64,000 nt of DNA, from contig NZ_CP076019.1 of assembly GCF_018623055.1 (NCBI RefSeq), forward strand, positions 124,001 to 188,000, read 5' to 3'. How positions within the stretch are numbered: the stretch's first letter is position 1; each line of letters starts with the position of its first letter. This DNA comes from Halorubrum sp. 2020YC2 (lineage in GTDB: Archaea > Halobacteriota > Halobacteria > Halobacteriales > Haloferacaceae). The notes below the pieces were generated by a model. That model ran no database searches. It worked only from the letters and a program-made list of their open reading frames with translations, and had not been told where the DNA came from. Positions 52,393 to 60,560 of the stretch are shown here, piece after piece. Position numbers and translations under genes: made by a program.

Positions 52393-53415
52393 ATGGAGTG
52401 CGACAAGTGCGGGAGCGACGCGATCCACCACGCCGCCTACTCCGGGGCGCACCTCTGTGGCCACCACCTCCGGGAGTCGGTCGAGAAGCGCGTGAAGCGT
52501 CGGGTCCGCGAGGACGGCCTCCTCGACCCGGACGCGACCCCCGAGGACCCCGACCGCTGGGTGATCGGACTCTCCGGCGGGAAAGACAGCGTCGCCCTGA
52601 CGCGGATTCTCGACGACGTGTTCGGGAAGGACCCCCGCGTCGAGATGCTCGCCTTGACGATCCACGAGGGGATCGAGGGGTACCGCGACGCGAGCGTCGA
52701 CGCCTGCGTGGAACTGGCCGACGACCTCTCCTTGCGCCACGAACTGGTCTCCTACGAGGAGGAGTTCGACGTGCGAATGGACGACGTGGTCGAGGACGAC
52801 CCCGAGGACATGGCCGCCTGCGCGTACTGCGGCGTGTTCCGGCGCGATCTCTTAGAGAACTACGCCGCCGAGTTCGACGCGGACAAGCTGCTCACCGGCC
52901 ACAACCTCGACGACGAGGCCCAGACCGCGATGATGAACTTCCTCGACGGCGACGTGCGACAGGTGGCGAAACACTTCGACGCCTCGCTCGGTCCCTTCGA
53001 CGAGCGCGCCGAGACCGACGCGTTCGTCCCGCGCGCCAAGCCCCTCCGCGACGTGCCCGAAAAGGAGATCGCCTTGTACTGCCACGTCCGCGACCTGCCG
53101 ACCCACATGGCCGAGTGCCCCCACGCGGAGGAGGCGTACCGCGGCGAGATCCAGTCGACGATCCACGAGCTAGAGGAGAACCACCCCGGCGCGCGCCACT
53201 CGATCATGGCCGGCTACGAGGAGCTGTCCGCGCTCGCGGCCGAGGCGTACCGCGGGGGCGACGAGAACGGTAACGGGGCCGACGAGAACGGCGAAGACGG
53301 CGACGTGGGCGACGGCGGGGACTCCGGCCTCCGCGAGTGCGAGCGCTGCGGCTCGCAGACGAGCCGCGACGTCTGCCGGAAGTGCCGGCTGCTGGAGTCG
53401 ATCGAGGCGGTCTGA
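52393..53415 (+). CDS. ncsA: NcsA/TtuA-type tRNA 2-thiolation enzyme
   Basis: This 340-residue protein has an N-terminal zinc finger (MECDKCGSDAI with CGHHL), the PP-loop GLSGGKDS (59-66), the Cys pair CAYCG for the Fe-S cluster with a third Cys in AECPHAEEAYRG, HNLDDEAQT, and a C-terminal zinc finger CERCGSQTSRDVCRKC. The family adenylates and thiolates U34 of tRNA Lys/Glu/Gln with a ubiquitin-like SAMP as sulfur carrier. The acidic insert GDENGNGADENGEDGD is halophilic low complexity. The ATG at 52393 gives a normal N-terminus. Confidence 0.92.
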   Translation: MECDKCGSDAIHHAAYSGAHLCGHHLRESVEKRVKRRVREDGLLDPDATPEDPDRWVIGLSGGKDSVALTRILDDVFGKDPRVEMLALTIHEGIEGYRDASVDACVELADDLSLRHELVSYEEEFDVRMDDVVEDDPEDMAACAYCGVFRRDLLENYAAEFDADKLLTGHNLDDEAQTAMMNFLDGDVRQVAKHFDASLGPFDERAETDAFVPRAKPLRDVPEKEIALYCHVRDLPTHMAECPHAEEAYRGEIQSTIHELEENHPGARHSIMAGYEELSALAAEAYRGGDENGNGADENGEDGDVGDGGDSGLRECERCGSQTSRDVCRKCRLLESIEAV

Positions 53416-53450
53416 GCCGTTCGCCGGGGGGAGTTACCGATCGAGGGGGG

Positions 53451-54536
53451 CTACCCCTCGGAGTCGACCCCGCCGAGCAGGTCGAGCTGGTGGGTGAGGT
53501 AGATCAGCTCCCCGTCGTCGACCTGCCGCCGGCGACGCGCGAGCCAGTCGTCGAGCGCGGCGGCCGGGTCGGCGCCGACGCCGCCCGCCGACGCGGCCGT
53601 CTCGTCGACTTCCTCGCCGTCTTCCCCCTCGATCAGCTCCCCGACAGCCTCCTCCACGGTGTCGAGGATGTGCCGGAGGAAGAACGCCTCGTCGCCGGGG
53701 TAGGGCGACTCGGGCGCGACCCCGCGGTCCCCGTCCGCGACCGGCCTGACCACCCAGTCCGACCCGGCGACGCCGAGGAGCGACGCGCCGTCGACCCCGC
53801 GGAGGCGCACGAGGGCGTCGCCGCCGGCGCGGCTGCTCCCGCCGGGCTTGGCGTCCATGTGCGCGTGGTAGCGCCGCTCTATCACCCGGTCGGCCGGGTG
53901 AGAGGGTCTGAACCGCGTCCCCCCGTCGAAGGTGATCGGGAAGTAGTACGTCCCGCCGGGCGCCACCGCGTCGACCAGCGTCGCTATCCCCTCGGCTTCG
54001 AGTACGTCGAGCAGCGCCATCCCGATCAGCGCGTCGCACTCGCCCGGGCGCTCCGCGGCGTAAGCGACCCCGTCGGCCGCGACCGGCTCGACGGCCACCG
54101 TGCGCGCGTCGGTCTCGACGACGAGCGGGTCGCCGTCGGTGCGCCCCGCTCCGTCAGCGACGGAGACGGACTCCCGGTCGCCCGCCCACTCCCGGATGAA
54201 GGGAGCCAGCCCGGCGAGCGCGTCCGGGTCGCTGTCGACGGCGACGTACCGCGTCTCGCCGGGCGGGAGCACCTCCCAGTCGATCAGCCGCGCGATCATC
54301 GTCCCGACGCCCGTCCCGACCTCGAACACGCGGAGGGGACCGTCGCCCGCCGCCGCGCGGTCCGCCAGCCGCTCCCGGAAGACGTCGAGGAGCCGCCGGT
54401 CGAGCGCCCGGTCGTCGACGCTCCGCTTCGCCCGGAGGTAGCGCTGGAAGGCCGCGGCGTCGGCGGCGAGGGCGTCGCCGCCGCCGTCCACGGGACCACC
54501 GTTGTCCGTGGCGCCGTCGTCTTCTCCCCCCGTCAC
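53451..54536 (-). CDS. SAM-dependent methyltransferase
   Basis: This 361-residue protein starts with GTG, overlapping the stop of the upstream glycosyltransferase (GTGA). Motif I is VFEVGTGVGTMIARL, then YVAVDSDPDAL, ECDALIGMALLDVLE and VAPGGTYYFPITFDGGTRF. The class I fold is clear. The C-terminus is helical with an acidic insert (EDGEEVDETAAS). It is the last of a coupled three-gene set with the glycosyltransferase and PTPS. A small-molecule substrate is likely but not identified. Confidence 0.8.
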   Translation of the reverse strand: MTGGEDDGATDNGGPVDGGGDALAADAAAFQRYLRAKRSVDDRALDRRLLDVFRERLADRAAAGDGPLRVFEVGTGVGTMIARLIDWEVLPPGETRYVAVDSDPDALAGLAPFIREWAGDRESVSVADGAGRTDGDPLVVETDARTVAVEPVAADGVAYAAERPGECDALIGMALLDVLEAEGIATLVDAVAPGGTYYFPITFDGGTRFRPSHPADRVIERRYHAHMDAKPGGSSRAGGDALVRLRGVDGASLLGVAGSDWVVRPVADGDRGVAPESPYPGDEAFFLRHILDTVEEAVGELIEGEDGEEVDETAASAGGVGADPAAALDDWLARRRRQVDDGELIYLTHQLDLLGGVDSEG

Positions 54537-55633
54537 GTCGCCACCTCTGGCTCGACGGCGTCGGGTTCGCCGGCGACCGCCGCGAGCAGCCGGCGGACGC
54601 GGGCCGTCGTCTCCTCCCAGCCCGGGTGGCGTTCGTACCGCCGCCTGGCCGCCCGACCCATCTCGGCCAGCCGCTCCGGGTCGGCCGCGAACCCGTCGAG
54701 CGCGCGGGCGACGGCGGCGGGGTCGTCCGGGTCGACGAGGACGCCCGTCTCGCCGTCCGCGACCGTCTCGTCCGCGCCGCCGGCCCGCGAGGCGACCGCG
54801 GGGAGCCCGAAGCTCATCCCCTCCAGGTAGACGATCCCGAACCCCTCGTACCGGGAGGGGACCGCGAGGACGTGGCTCGCGCGGAGCGCGTCGGCCAGGT
54901 CGGCGTCCGACAGCCGGCCGGCGAAGCGCACGCGCTCCCCGAGGCCGCGCTCGCGGACCAGCCGCCGGACGTCCGCGACGTGCCCCTCGTCGACAGCGCG
55001 CCCGACAACGGTGAGTTCGACGGCGGCCTCGGCCCGAGCCACCCCCTCGACGAGCGTGTCCAACCCCTTTCGGGGCGCGACGTTCCCGACGAAGGCGACC
55101 CGGAGGGGACCGGGGTCGGGACCGGCGAGCGACGCGGCCCGCGCCCCGATGGCCGCGTCGTCTATCGCGGGGTCGAACCGGTCGCCGGCGGGGGGAGCGA
55201 CGACGGTCGCCTCGGGGTCGACGCCGAGCGCGGCGACGGCGTCGCGGGTCGCCGCGCTGTTGCAGGCGACGCCGTCGAGGGTCGCGAGGTAGCGCCGCTC
55301 GACGGCGCGGTACAGCGGCGAGAGGCGGCGCGGCTCGCTCGCGCGCAGGTGGTGGACGACGCCCACGACCGGGAACGGCAGGTCGCGGTTGGCGAGGAGT
55401 AGCGAGGGGTGCGCCAGCTCGTCTTGGAGCATCACGTCGACGTCGACGCGGAGCCGGTCCCGGAGCGCCGGGCTGGCGTTGTCGAGCAGCCCGCGCGGAT
55501 ACGCGCGCCACGGTAGCTCCACCACCTCCACGGCGTCGCCGGCCCGCCGGAGCCCCTCGACTAACTTCCGGTCGTAGCGGAACCCGCCCGACCGCTCGTC
55601 GAGGCTCCCGTACAGCGCGAACCCGATCCTCAT
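54533..55633 (-). CDS. GT4-family glycosyltransferase
   Basis: This 366-residue GT-B enzyme begins MRIGFALYGSLDERSGGFRYDRKLVEGL. Its C-terminal domain has FVGNVAPRKGLDTLVEG, then VLAVPSRYEGFGIVYLEGMSFGLPAVAS (the E-x7-E nucleotide-sugar site). It likely transfers a sugar from an NDP-sugar. Its ATG overlaps the stop of the PTPS gene by four bases (ATGA) and its stop overlaps the methyltransferase GTG, so all three are coupled. The frameshift in PTPS would leave the ribosome about 100 nt short of its start. Confidence 0.9.
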   Translation of the reverse strand: MRIGFALYGSLDERSGGFRYDRKLVEGLRRAGDAVEVVELPWRAYPRGLLDNASPALRDRLRVDVDVMLQDELAHPSLLLANRDLPFPVVGVVHHLRASEPRRLSPLYRAVERRYLATLDGVACNSAATRDAVAALGVDPEATVVAPPAGDRFDPAIDDAAIGARAASLAGPDPGPLRVAFVGNVAPRKGLDTLVEGVARAEAAVELTVVGRAVDEGHVADVRRLVRERGLGERVRFAGRLSDADLADALRASHVLAVPSRYEGFGIVYLEGMSFGLPAVASRAGGADETVADGETGVLVDPDDPAAVARALDGFAADPERLAEMGRAARRRYERHPGWEETTARVRRLLAAVAGEPDAVEPEVAT

Positions 55634-56006
55634 ACCGGCGCGTCGTACGTGGCGGCGGCCGCGTCGTCCTCCCAGACCGTCACGGCCAGTTCGGAGACCG
55701 TGTCGTCGGTCACGGTCTCGGTCACGCGCTCGAAGATCACGCGGGCGAAGCGCTCGACGCTGGGTTGTCCCCCTCGAACTCCGGGAGGTCGTTGAGAAGC
55801 TCGTCGCGGTAGCGGTCCGCGAGGTCGGCCAGCGCCGCCTCGGCGTCGTCGATGTCGACGAGGTAGTCGTGGGCGTTGAGCTCCGGACCGCGGAACGTCA
55901 GCTCCACCTCGAAGTGGTGGGAGTGGGGCACGCCTTCGGGGCCGGGATCGGGGACCGTCAGGTAGTGTTGTGCCACGAAGTCCGTCAGGACCGTCGTCGC
56001 GTACAT
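55630..56006 (-). pseudogene. 6-pyruvoyltetrahydropterin synthase (PTPS) family, frameshifted
   Basis: Two overlapping frames together give a full 125-residue PTPS-family protein: frame one runs from ATG 56006 to a stop at 55737; the other frame continues NPSVERFARVIFERVTETVTDD to the end. The join requires one extra base at about 55762-55764 (GGG). Zinc ligands are His14, His28 and His30, and Glu24 takes the place of the usual catalytic Cys (ExxxHxH), the PTPS-III form. It ends ATGA-coupled to GT4. TATA-like GATTTAG is 28 nt before the ATG. It could be a sequencing error. Confidence 0.85.
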
Positions 56007-56129
56007 AGACCGACACACGGGCGCGACGCACCTAAATCCGGAGGGCCGCGGAAGGGGGTGGCGGGGAATCGCCGTCGCGGGACCGGGCGAGCCCTCTCGT
56101 CGCCCGCCGTCACAGCCCGTCGCCCGCCG

Positions 56130-57014
56130 TCACAGGTAGCCGAGCGCTTCCAGCCGCTCCCGCTCGCCCGTCTCGCCGCGCACCCGGCTCACCGGCAGCG
56201 GCTCCGGCGGTTCGAGTTCGGGGTCGCGGGTCCCCCGGTCGACGCCCTTCGCCTCCGCCCACGGCACGGCGAGGAGGGCGGGGACGGGCGTGTACATCGG
56301 GTGGCCGTACAGCCCCCACTCCCCGAAGAGGTTGCCGTGGTCCGCCGTCACCGCGACGCGGCCGTCGACGTTGTCGACGAGCGCGGCCACCTCGGGGAGG
56401 ACGTGACGGAGGTTCGCCTCGTAGGCCTCCCGGACGCGCTCCTCGGAGACCTCCCCGCGCCGGAGCGACACCCACGGGTTCCCCTCGCTGCTGTGGCTCC
56501 CGGTCCGGGCCAGCCCGTCGTCGCCGTCGAGCGGGTCCGGGACGAACGGGTGGTGGGGTTGCATGTAGTGGACGACGAGCCGGTCCGGGTCGAGTTTGCG
56601 GGCCAGCGCGACCGCCCGGTCGGTGACCGCCGCCGCCGGCACGGTGCCGACGGCGTCGTCCCACGCGTACTTCCACACCTCGTCGAGCGCGGCGAACGCG
56701 TCGGCGTCGAGGTACCGGTCGGTCCAGGTGTTGCCCGTGACCATGACCGTCCGCGCCGTTTCGGGACGACCGAGGAAGGTGTTCTCCAGCCACTCCGAGG
56801 AGGAGCTCCCGACCGACCGGACCGTCTCGACGGGGCCGAGGAAGTCGAACTCGGGAGCGACCGCGCGCAGCGCGTCGGCCCGACAGGCGTCGAGGACGAC
56901 GAGGACGTCCCACTCGCGGTCGAAGGCGTTCGTCCCGTAGTCGAGCCGCCGCCCGACCGCCTGTAGCCCGCGGAGGTAGGCGGTCCCGAGGCGGCTCATG
57001 CCCGGTTCCGTCAC
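56130..57014 (-). CDS. alkaline-phosphatase/sulfatase-superfamily protein
   Basis: This 294-residue protein has VLVVLDACRADAL near residues 37-49 (metal-binding Asp and nucleophile region), then HYMQPHHPF and VAVTADHGNLFGEWGLYGHPMYTPVPAL (Asp-His metal ligands). That is the sulfatase-type layout, and no signal peptide or anchor is seen, so it may be cytoplasmic. The start GTG at 57014 is supported by GTTTAG about 27 nt upstream; an ATG five codons in is possible. It may remove or transfer a charged group on a sugar or pterin product of the cluster (inference). Confidence 0.85.
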   Translation of the reverse strand: MTEPGMSRLGTAYLRGLQAVGRRLDYGTNAFDREWDVLVVLDACRADALRAVAPEFDFLGPVETVRSVGSSSSEWLENTFLGRPETARTVMVTGNTWTDRYLDADAFAALDEVWKYAWDDAVGTVPAAAVTDRAVALARKLDPDRLVVHYMQPHHPFVPDPLDGDDGLARTGSHSSEGNPWVSLRRGEVSEERVREAYEANLRHVLPEVAALVDNVDGRVAVTADHGNLFGEWGLYGHPMYTPVPALLAVPWAEAKGVDRGTRDPELEPPEPLPVSRVRGETGERERLEALGYL

Positions 57015-57135
57015 GCCCGCGAGTTCGGCGCGAGGCGACTAAACCGCTCCGGCGGGAGCGGTCCCGTCGACCGCGCGGTCCCGCCGAACCCGCCCCCGTC
57101 GGGACACCTATACGTCTCGCCGCCCCGGTACGACC

Positions 57136-59142
57136 GTGAACTGTCTGTTCGTGGGGGCCGGAGCGATCGCGCCGGAGTACGCCGCCGGGCTGTCGGAGAG
57201 CGACCTGTCGCTCGCCGGCGTCGTCGACCTCGACGCGGACCGCGCGGCGTCGCTGGCGGCGGCGCACGACTGCCCGTCCTTTGCCGACTTGGAGGCGGCG
57301 CTCGCCGCGGTCGACGCGCCGCTCGTGGTGAACCTGACGAGCCACGCCGCCCACGCGCCGGTGACGCGGACCGCGCTGGAGGCCGGCCGCCACGTCTACT
57401 CGCAGAAGCCGCTCGCGCTCGACGCCGACGAGGCGCGGGGGCTGGTGGCGCTCGCCCGCGACCGCGGCCTCGCGCTCGGCTGCGCGCCCGGGACGCCGCG
57501 GGCGCCCTCGCAGCGCCGCGCGGGCCGCCTCCTCGCTGACGGCCGGCTCGGAGCGGTCGGACTGGGGTACGCCCACGCCCACGTCGGCCGCGTCACCGAC
57601 TGGCACGACCGGCCCGACTCCTTCCTCGAGATCGGTCCGCTGTACGACGGGGCGGTGTACCCACTCGCGCTGCTGGTCGCGTGGTTCGGTCCCGTCGAGC
57701 GCGTCCGGGCCGCCGACGCCCTCGACGTCTGGCCCGAGCGGGAGGAGCGGCGGCCGTCGACGCCGAGCCACGTCGAGGCGACGCTCGCGTTCGCGGCGGG
57801 ACCGACCGTCAGGCTGACCGCGAGCTTCTACGCGCCCCACCGGAGCCGGGAGTTCTACGGGCTGGAGCTCCACGGCGACGACGGCTCGCTGTACCTCAAG
57901 GGGACCGGCGCGATGGACGCCGACCGCGATGGCGTCCGGTTCGGTCGCGTGGGGCGGGAGTACGTGAGCGCGCCGCCGGACGCGCCGACCGAACCGTACG
58001 AGTACGTCGACGCCGTCGAGCGCCTCGCGGCGACGGTCGAGGCCGGCTCCCCCTCGCGGGCCGGCGGGCGTCGGGGCGCCCACGTCGTCGCCGTCTGTAA
58101 CGCGATAGAGGCGGCCGCCGAGCGCGAGGGGTCGGTCGCCGTCGACGACTGCGGGGCGACCGCCGACCCGCCGCCCGCGCCGGTCGTCCGGCCGGCGGGG
58201 CCGGCCGGAGACGGGGCCGAGGGCGAGACCGAGCGCGAGGCCGCGGTCGCGGGCGAGCACGCGATCCGGCTCCCCGCGGTCGGCTTCGGCTGCTCGCGCT
58301 ACCGCGACGGGGAGTACGTCGAGCGCGCCGACTCGGTCGCGACCGCGCTCGACGCCGGCTACCGCCTCCTCGACTCCGCGGAGCTGTACGGCAACGAACA
58401 CCGGATCGGGGAGCTGCTCGCCGCGCCGGGCGCGCCGGACCGCGAGCGCGTGTTCCTCCTCGGCAAGGCGTGGCGCACCAACCACCGCCGCGACCACCTG
58501 TTAGCCGCCTGCGCGGGCAGCCGCGAGGAGCTGGGGATCGACGCGTTCGACTGCTACGCGCTGCACTGGCCCGATGCGCTCGAACACCGGGGCGAGCTGA
58601 CCCGGCTCGCGGAGGAGCCGGTCGAGCGGCAGGAGGCGCTCACCTTCCCGGAGGGCGCCGACGGCGACCTCGCGACCGCCGACGTGTCGCTGGCGACGGC
58701 GTGGGAGAACCTGGAGGCCGTTCGCGACAGGGGGTGGGCGCGGACGCTGGGGATCTGCAACGCCTCGCGCGCGGAACTGGAGACGGTGCTGGCGACGGGC
58801 GACGTCGACCCGGCGCTCGTTCAGGTGGAGCGCCACCCGTACCGTCCCCGGAACGACCTCGTGGAGTTCTGTCACGAGCGGGGGATCCGAGTCGTCGCGC
58901 ACTCGCCGCTGTCGGCGCCGGGCCTCCTCGACGAGCCGGTGCTGGAGTCGATCGGCGGCGACCGGGGGCTCTCTCCCGCGCAGGTCGTCCTCGCGTGGAA
59001 CGCCTCCCGGGGAGTCGTTCCCATCCCGTCCAGCACGAGCGAGGCGCATCTCGTCTCGAACCTGGCGGCCGGCAGCGCGCGGCTGCCCGACGACGAGGTC
59101 GCGCGGATCGACGGCCTGCGCGACCCCGGCTTCGAGCGATGA
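57136..59142 (+). CDS. fusion of Gfo/Idh/MocA dehydrogenase and aldo-keto reductase
   Basis: This 668-residue protein starts with GTG. Residues 1-345 are a Gfo/Idh/MocA oxidoreductase (NCLFVGAGAIAPEYAAGL nucleotide motif; EAGRHVYSQKPLAL with the catalytic Lys motif; a beta-sheet C-domain). A Pro/Glu linker follows at about 350-375. Residues 376-668 are an aldo-keto reductase with the tetrad Asp413, Tyr418, Lys444 and His477, ending in a helix PSSTSEAHL. Both active sites appear intact. Two NAD(P)-dependent steps in one chain suggest sequential carbohydrate redox or epimerisation. CTATACG near 57108-57114 is about 26 nt before the start. Confidence 0.9.
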   Translation: MNCLFVGAGAIAPEYAAGLSESDLSLAGVVDLDADRAASLAAAHDCPSFADLEAALAAVDAPLVVNLTSHAAHAPVTRTALEAGRHVYSQKPLALDADEARGLVALARDRGLALGCAPGTPRAPSQRRAGRLLADGRLGAVGLGYAHAHVGRVTDWHDRPDSFLEIGPLYDGAVYPLALLVAWFGPVERVRAADALDVWPEREERRPSTPSHVEATLAFAAGPTVRLTASFYAPHRSREFYGLELHGDDGSLYLKGTGAMDADRDGVRFGRVGREYVSAPPDAPTEPYEYVDAVERLAATVEAGSPSRAGGRRGAHVVAVCNAIEAAAEREGSVAVDDCGATADPPPAPVVRPAGPAGDGAEGETEREAAVAGEHAIRLPAVGFGCSRYRDGEYVERADSVATALDAGYRLLDSAELYGNEHRIGELLAAPGAPDRERVFLLGKAWRTNHRRDHLLAACAGSREELGIDAFDCYALHWPDALEHRGELTRLAEEPVERQEALTFPEGADGDLATADVSLATAWENLEAVRDRGWARTLGICNASRAELETVLATGDVDPALVQVERHPYRPRNDLVEFCHERGIRVVAHSPLSAPGLLDEPVLESIGGDRGLSPAQVVLAWNASRGVVPIPSSTSEAHLVSNLAAGSARLPDDEVARIDGLRDPGFER

Positions 59143-59212
59143 GGGGTCGTCCTCGACGCGATCGGGTCGGTCCGGGCGGTATTCCTATGTGAAAGGAACC
59201 CATGTGTGTGTT

Positions 59213-59599
59213 ATGGCAACGACCGAAACGCAGCAGTCGGCGGTCGACCTCGGCTCGCTGAACGGTCTCCACTGGATCGGCGTCGCCGCGGCCCTGGTCT
59301 CCGCGGCCGTCCACCTCCTCCTCGGCGTCAGGATGTTCCCCTCCCCGATGGGGATCAGCTTCGTCCTCGCGGGGCTCGGATTCGTCGGCGGCGTCGGCCT
59401 CCTCGCGATCGACTACCGCCGCCGGACGGTGTACGCGGTCGGGATCGCCTTCACGCTCGTCCAGATCGTCCTGTGGTACGTCGTCAACTTCTCCGGCGGC
59501 GCGAAGTCGTTCCCGGGCGACGTCGGGACGCTCGGCGCCGTCGACAAGGTCGCACAGGTCGCGCTGATCGCCGTCCTGATCGCCCTGCTCCGCCGCTGA
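59213..59599 (+). CDS. four-helix membrane protein of unknown function
   Basis: This 128-residue protein has helices at about 21-40, 50-68, 77-96 and 110-127, with the motif GLHWIGVAAALVSAAVHLLLGVRMFPSPMGISFVLAGLGF. An earlier ATG (59189) is possible. I recognise a haloarchaeal family pattern but no function. It follows the fusion oxidoreductase by 70 nt, in the same direction, and precedes the CDP-alcohol transferase. Confidence 0.6.
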   Translation: MATTETQQSAVDLGSLNGLHWIGVAAALVSAAVHLLLGVRMFPSPMGISFVLAGLGFVGGVGLLAIDYRRRTVYAVGIAFTLVQIVLWYVVNFSGGAKSFPGDVGTLGAVDKVAQVALIAVLIALLRR

Positions 59600-59715
59600 C
59601 CGTGTCGACGCAGACCCGCCGACCGCGGTGCGAGCCCGTCGCTCCGGGCGCCGCGGCGTCCGTCGCCCCCGGGCTACCCGCCGCCGCGCTGCCCGACGAC
59701 GCGACCCCCGAGAGA

Positions 59716-59747
59716 GTCGTAAACGCGGTTCACCCCGTCGTAAACGC
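59716..59747. repeat. direct repeat of GTCGTAAACGC, 21-bp spacing
   Basis: The 11-mer GTCGTAAACGC occurs at 59716-59726 and 59737-59747, two helical turns apart, within the 177-bp gap before the CDP-alcohol transferase gene. Both lie 30-61 nt before its ATG, covering the likely promoter. It could be a tandem binding site on one face of the helix. Confidence 0.55.
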
Positions 59748-59776
59748 CGCCGAACCGGTGACTGGGGGTGGGTAGG

Positions 59777-60547
59777 ATGGCGGAGACCCGTCAGCGACGC
59801 CCCGTCCGCGTCGGGGTCGGCGTCGCGCTTCCCATCGTCGCCGGGGTCGCGCTCGCGGCCCTCCTGTTCCGGCTGCTCCCCGCGGGCACGACGGGTCGCT
59901 GGGGGCTCTCGCCCGCCGTCGTCGCCGGCGTCTGCTGGGCCGGACAGCTCTGGTACGTCGGGTCCCGGCTCGGGCCGGGGCGCCCGACCGTCGGGTTCTG
60001 GCGCCGGCTGCTCGGGCTGGCGAACGCGCTCACGCTCGTCCGGGGGGCGCTGTACGTCGTCGTCGCCGGGTTCGCCGTCGTGCCGCCGGAGCCGACGCTC
60101 GTCTGGGTCCCGGCGCTGTGTTACGGGACCGGCGTCGCCCTCGACAACCTCGACGGCACCGTCGCCCGAACCGTCGGCCGCGAGACGGAGGCTGGCCGCC
60201 GGCTCGACATGGCGTTCGACACCTTCGGGTTCGTCGCCGCGCCGCTGGTGGCGGTGCTGTGGGGGCTGTTGCCGGTCTGGTACCTCTCTATCTCCGCCGC
60301 GCGGTACGTCTTCCGCGGGGCCGTGTGGCTGCGCCGCGTCCGCGGGCTCCCCGTCGGCGACCTCCCCGACAGCGACCTCGGGAAGTACCTCGCGGGCGTC
60401 CAGATGGTGTTCGTGACGGTCGCGCTCGTCCCGCCGGTTCCGACCGAACTCGTGTGGACCGTCGCGCCCCTCGTCCTCGCGCCGTCGCTCGCGGTGTTTA
60501 CGCGCGACTACCTCGCCGTCAGCGGGCGGCTCCCCGACCGCCGGTGA
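59777..60547 (+). CDS. CDP-alcohol phosphatidyltransferase family protein
   Basis: This 256-residue membrane protein contains the full CDP-alcohol motif DG-x2-AR-x8-G-x3-D-x3-D (DGTVARTVGRETEAG, then RRLDMAFD near residues 125-150). The family moves a phosphoalcohol from a CDP-activated donor onto a hydroxyl, as in phospholipid or phosphodiester synthesis. About six to eight helices are visible, slightly more than the classical six. It is next to a dehydrogenase, so the acceptor may be a polyol or sugar alcohol. ATG at 59777 is preferred to the one three codons earlier. Confidence 0.88.
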   Translation: MAETRQRRPVRVGVGVALPIVAGVALAALLFRLLPAGTTGRWGLSPAVVAGVCWAGQLWYVGSRLGPGRPTVGFWRRLLGLANALTLVRGALYVVVAGFAVVPPEPTLVWVPALCYGTGVALDNLDGTVARTVGRETEAGRRLDMAFDTFGFVAAPLVAVLWGLLPVWYLSISAARYVFRGAVWLRRVRGLPVGDLPDSDLGKYLAGVQMVFVTVALVPPVPTELVWTVAPLVLAPSLAVFTRDYLAVSGRLPDRR

Positions 60548-60560
60548 CCGCGGCGGCCGT

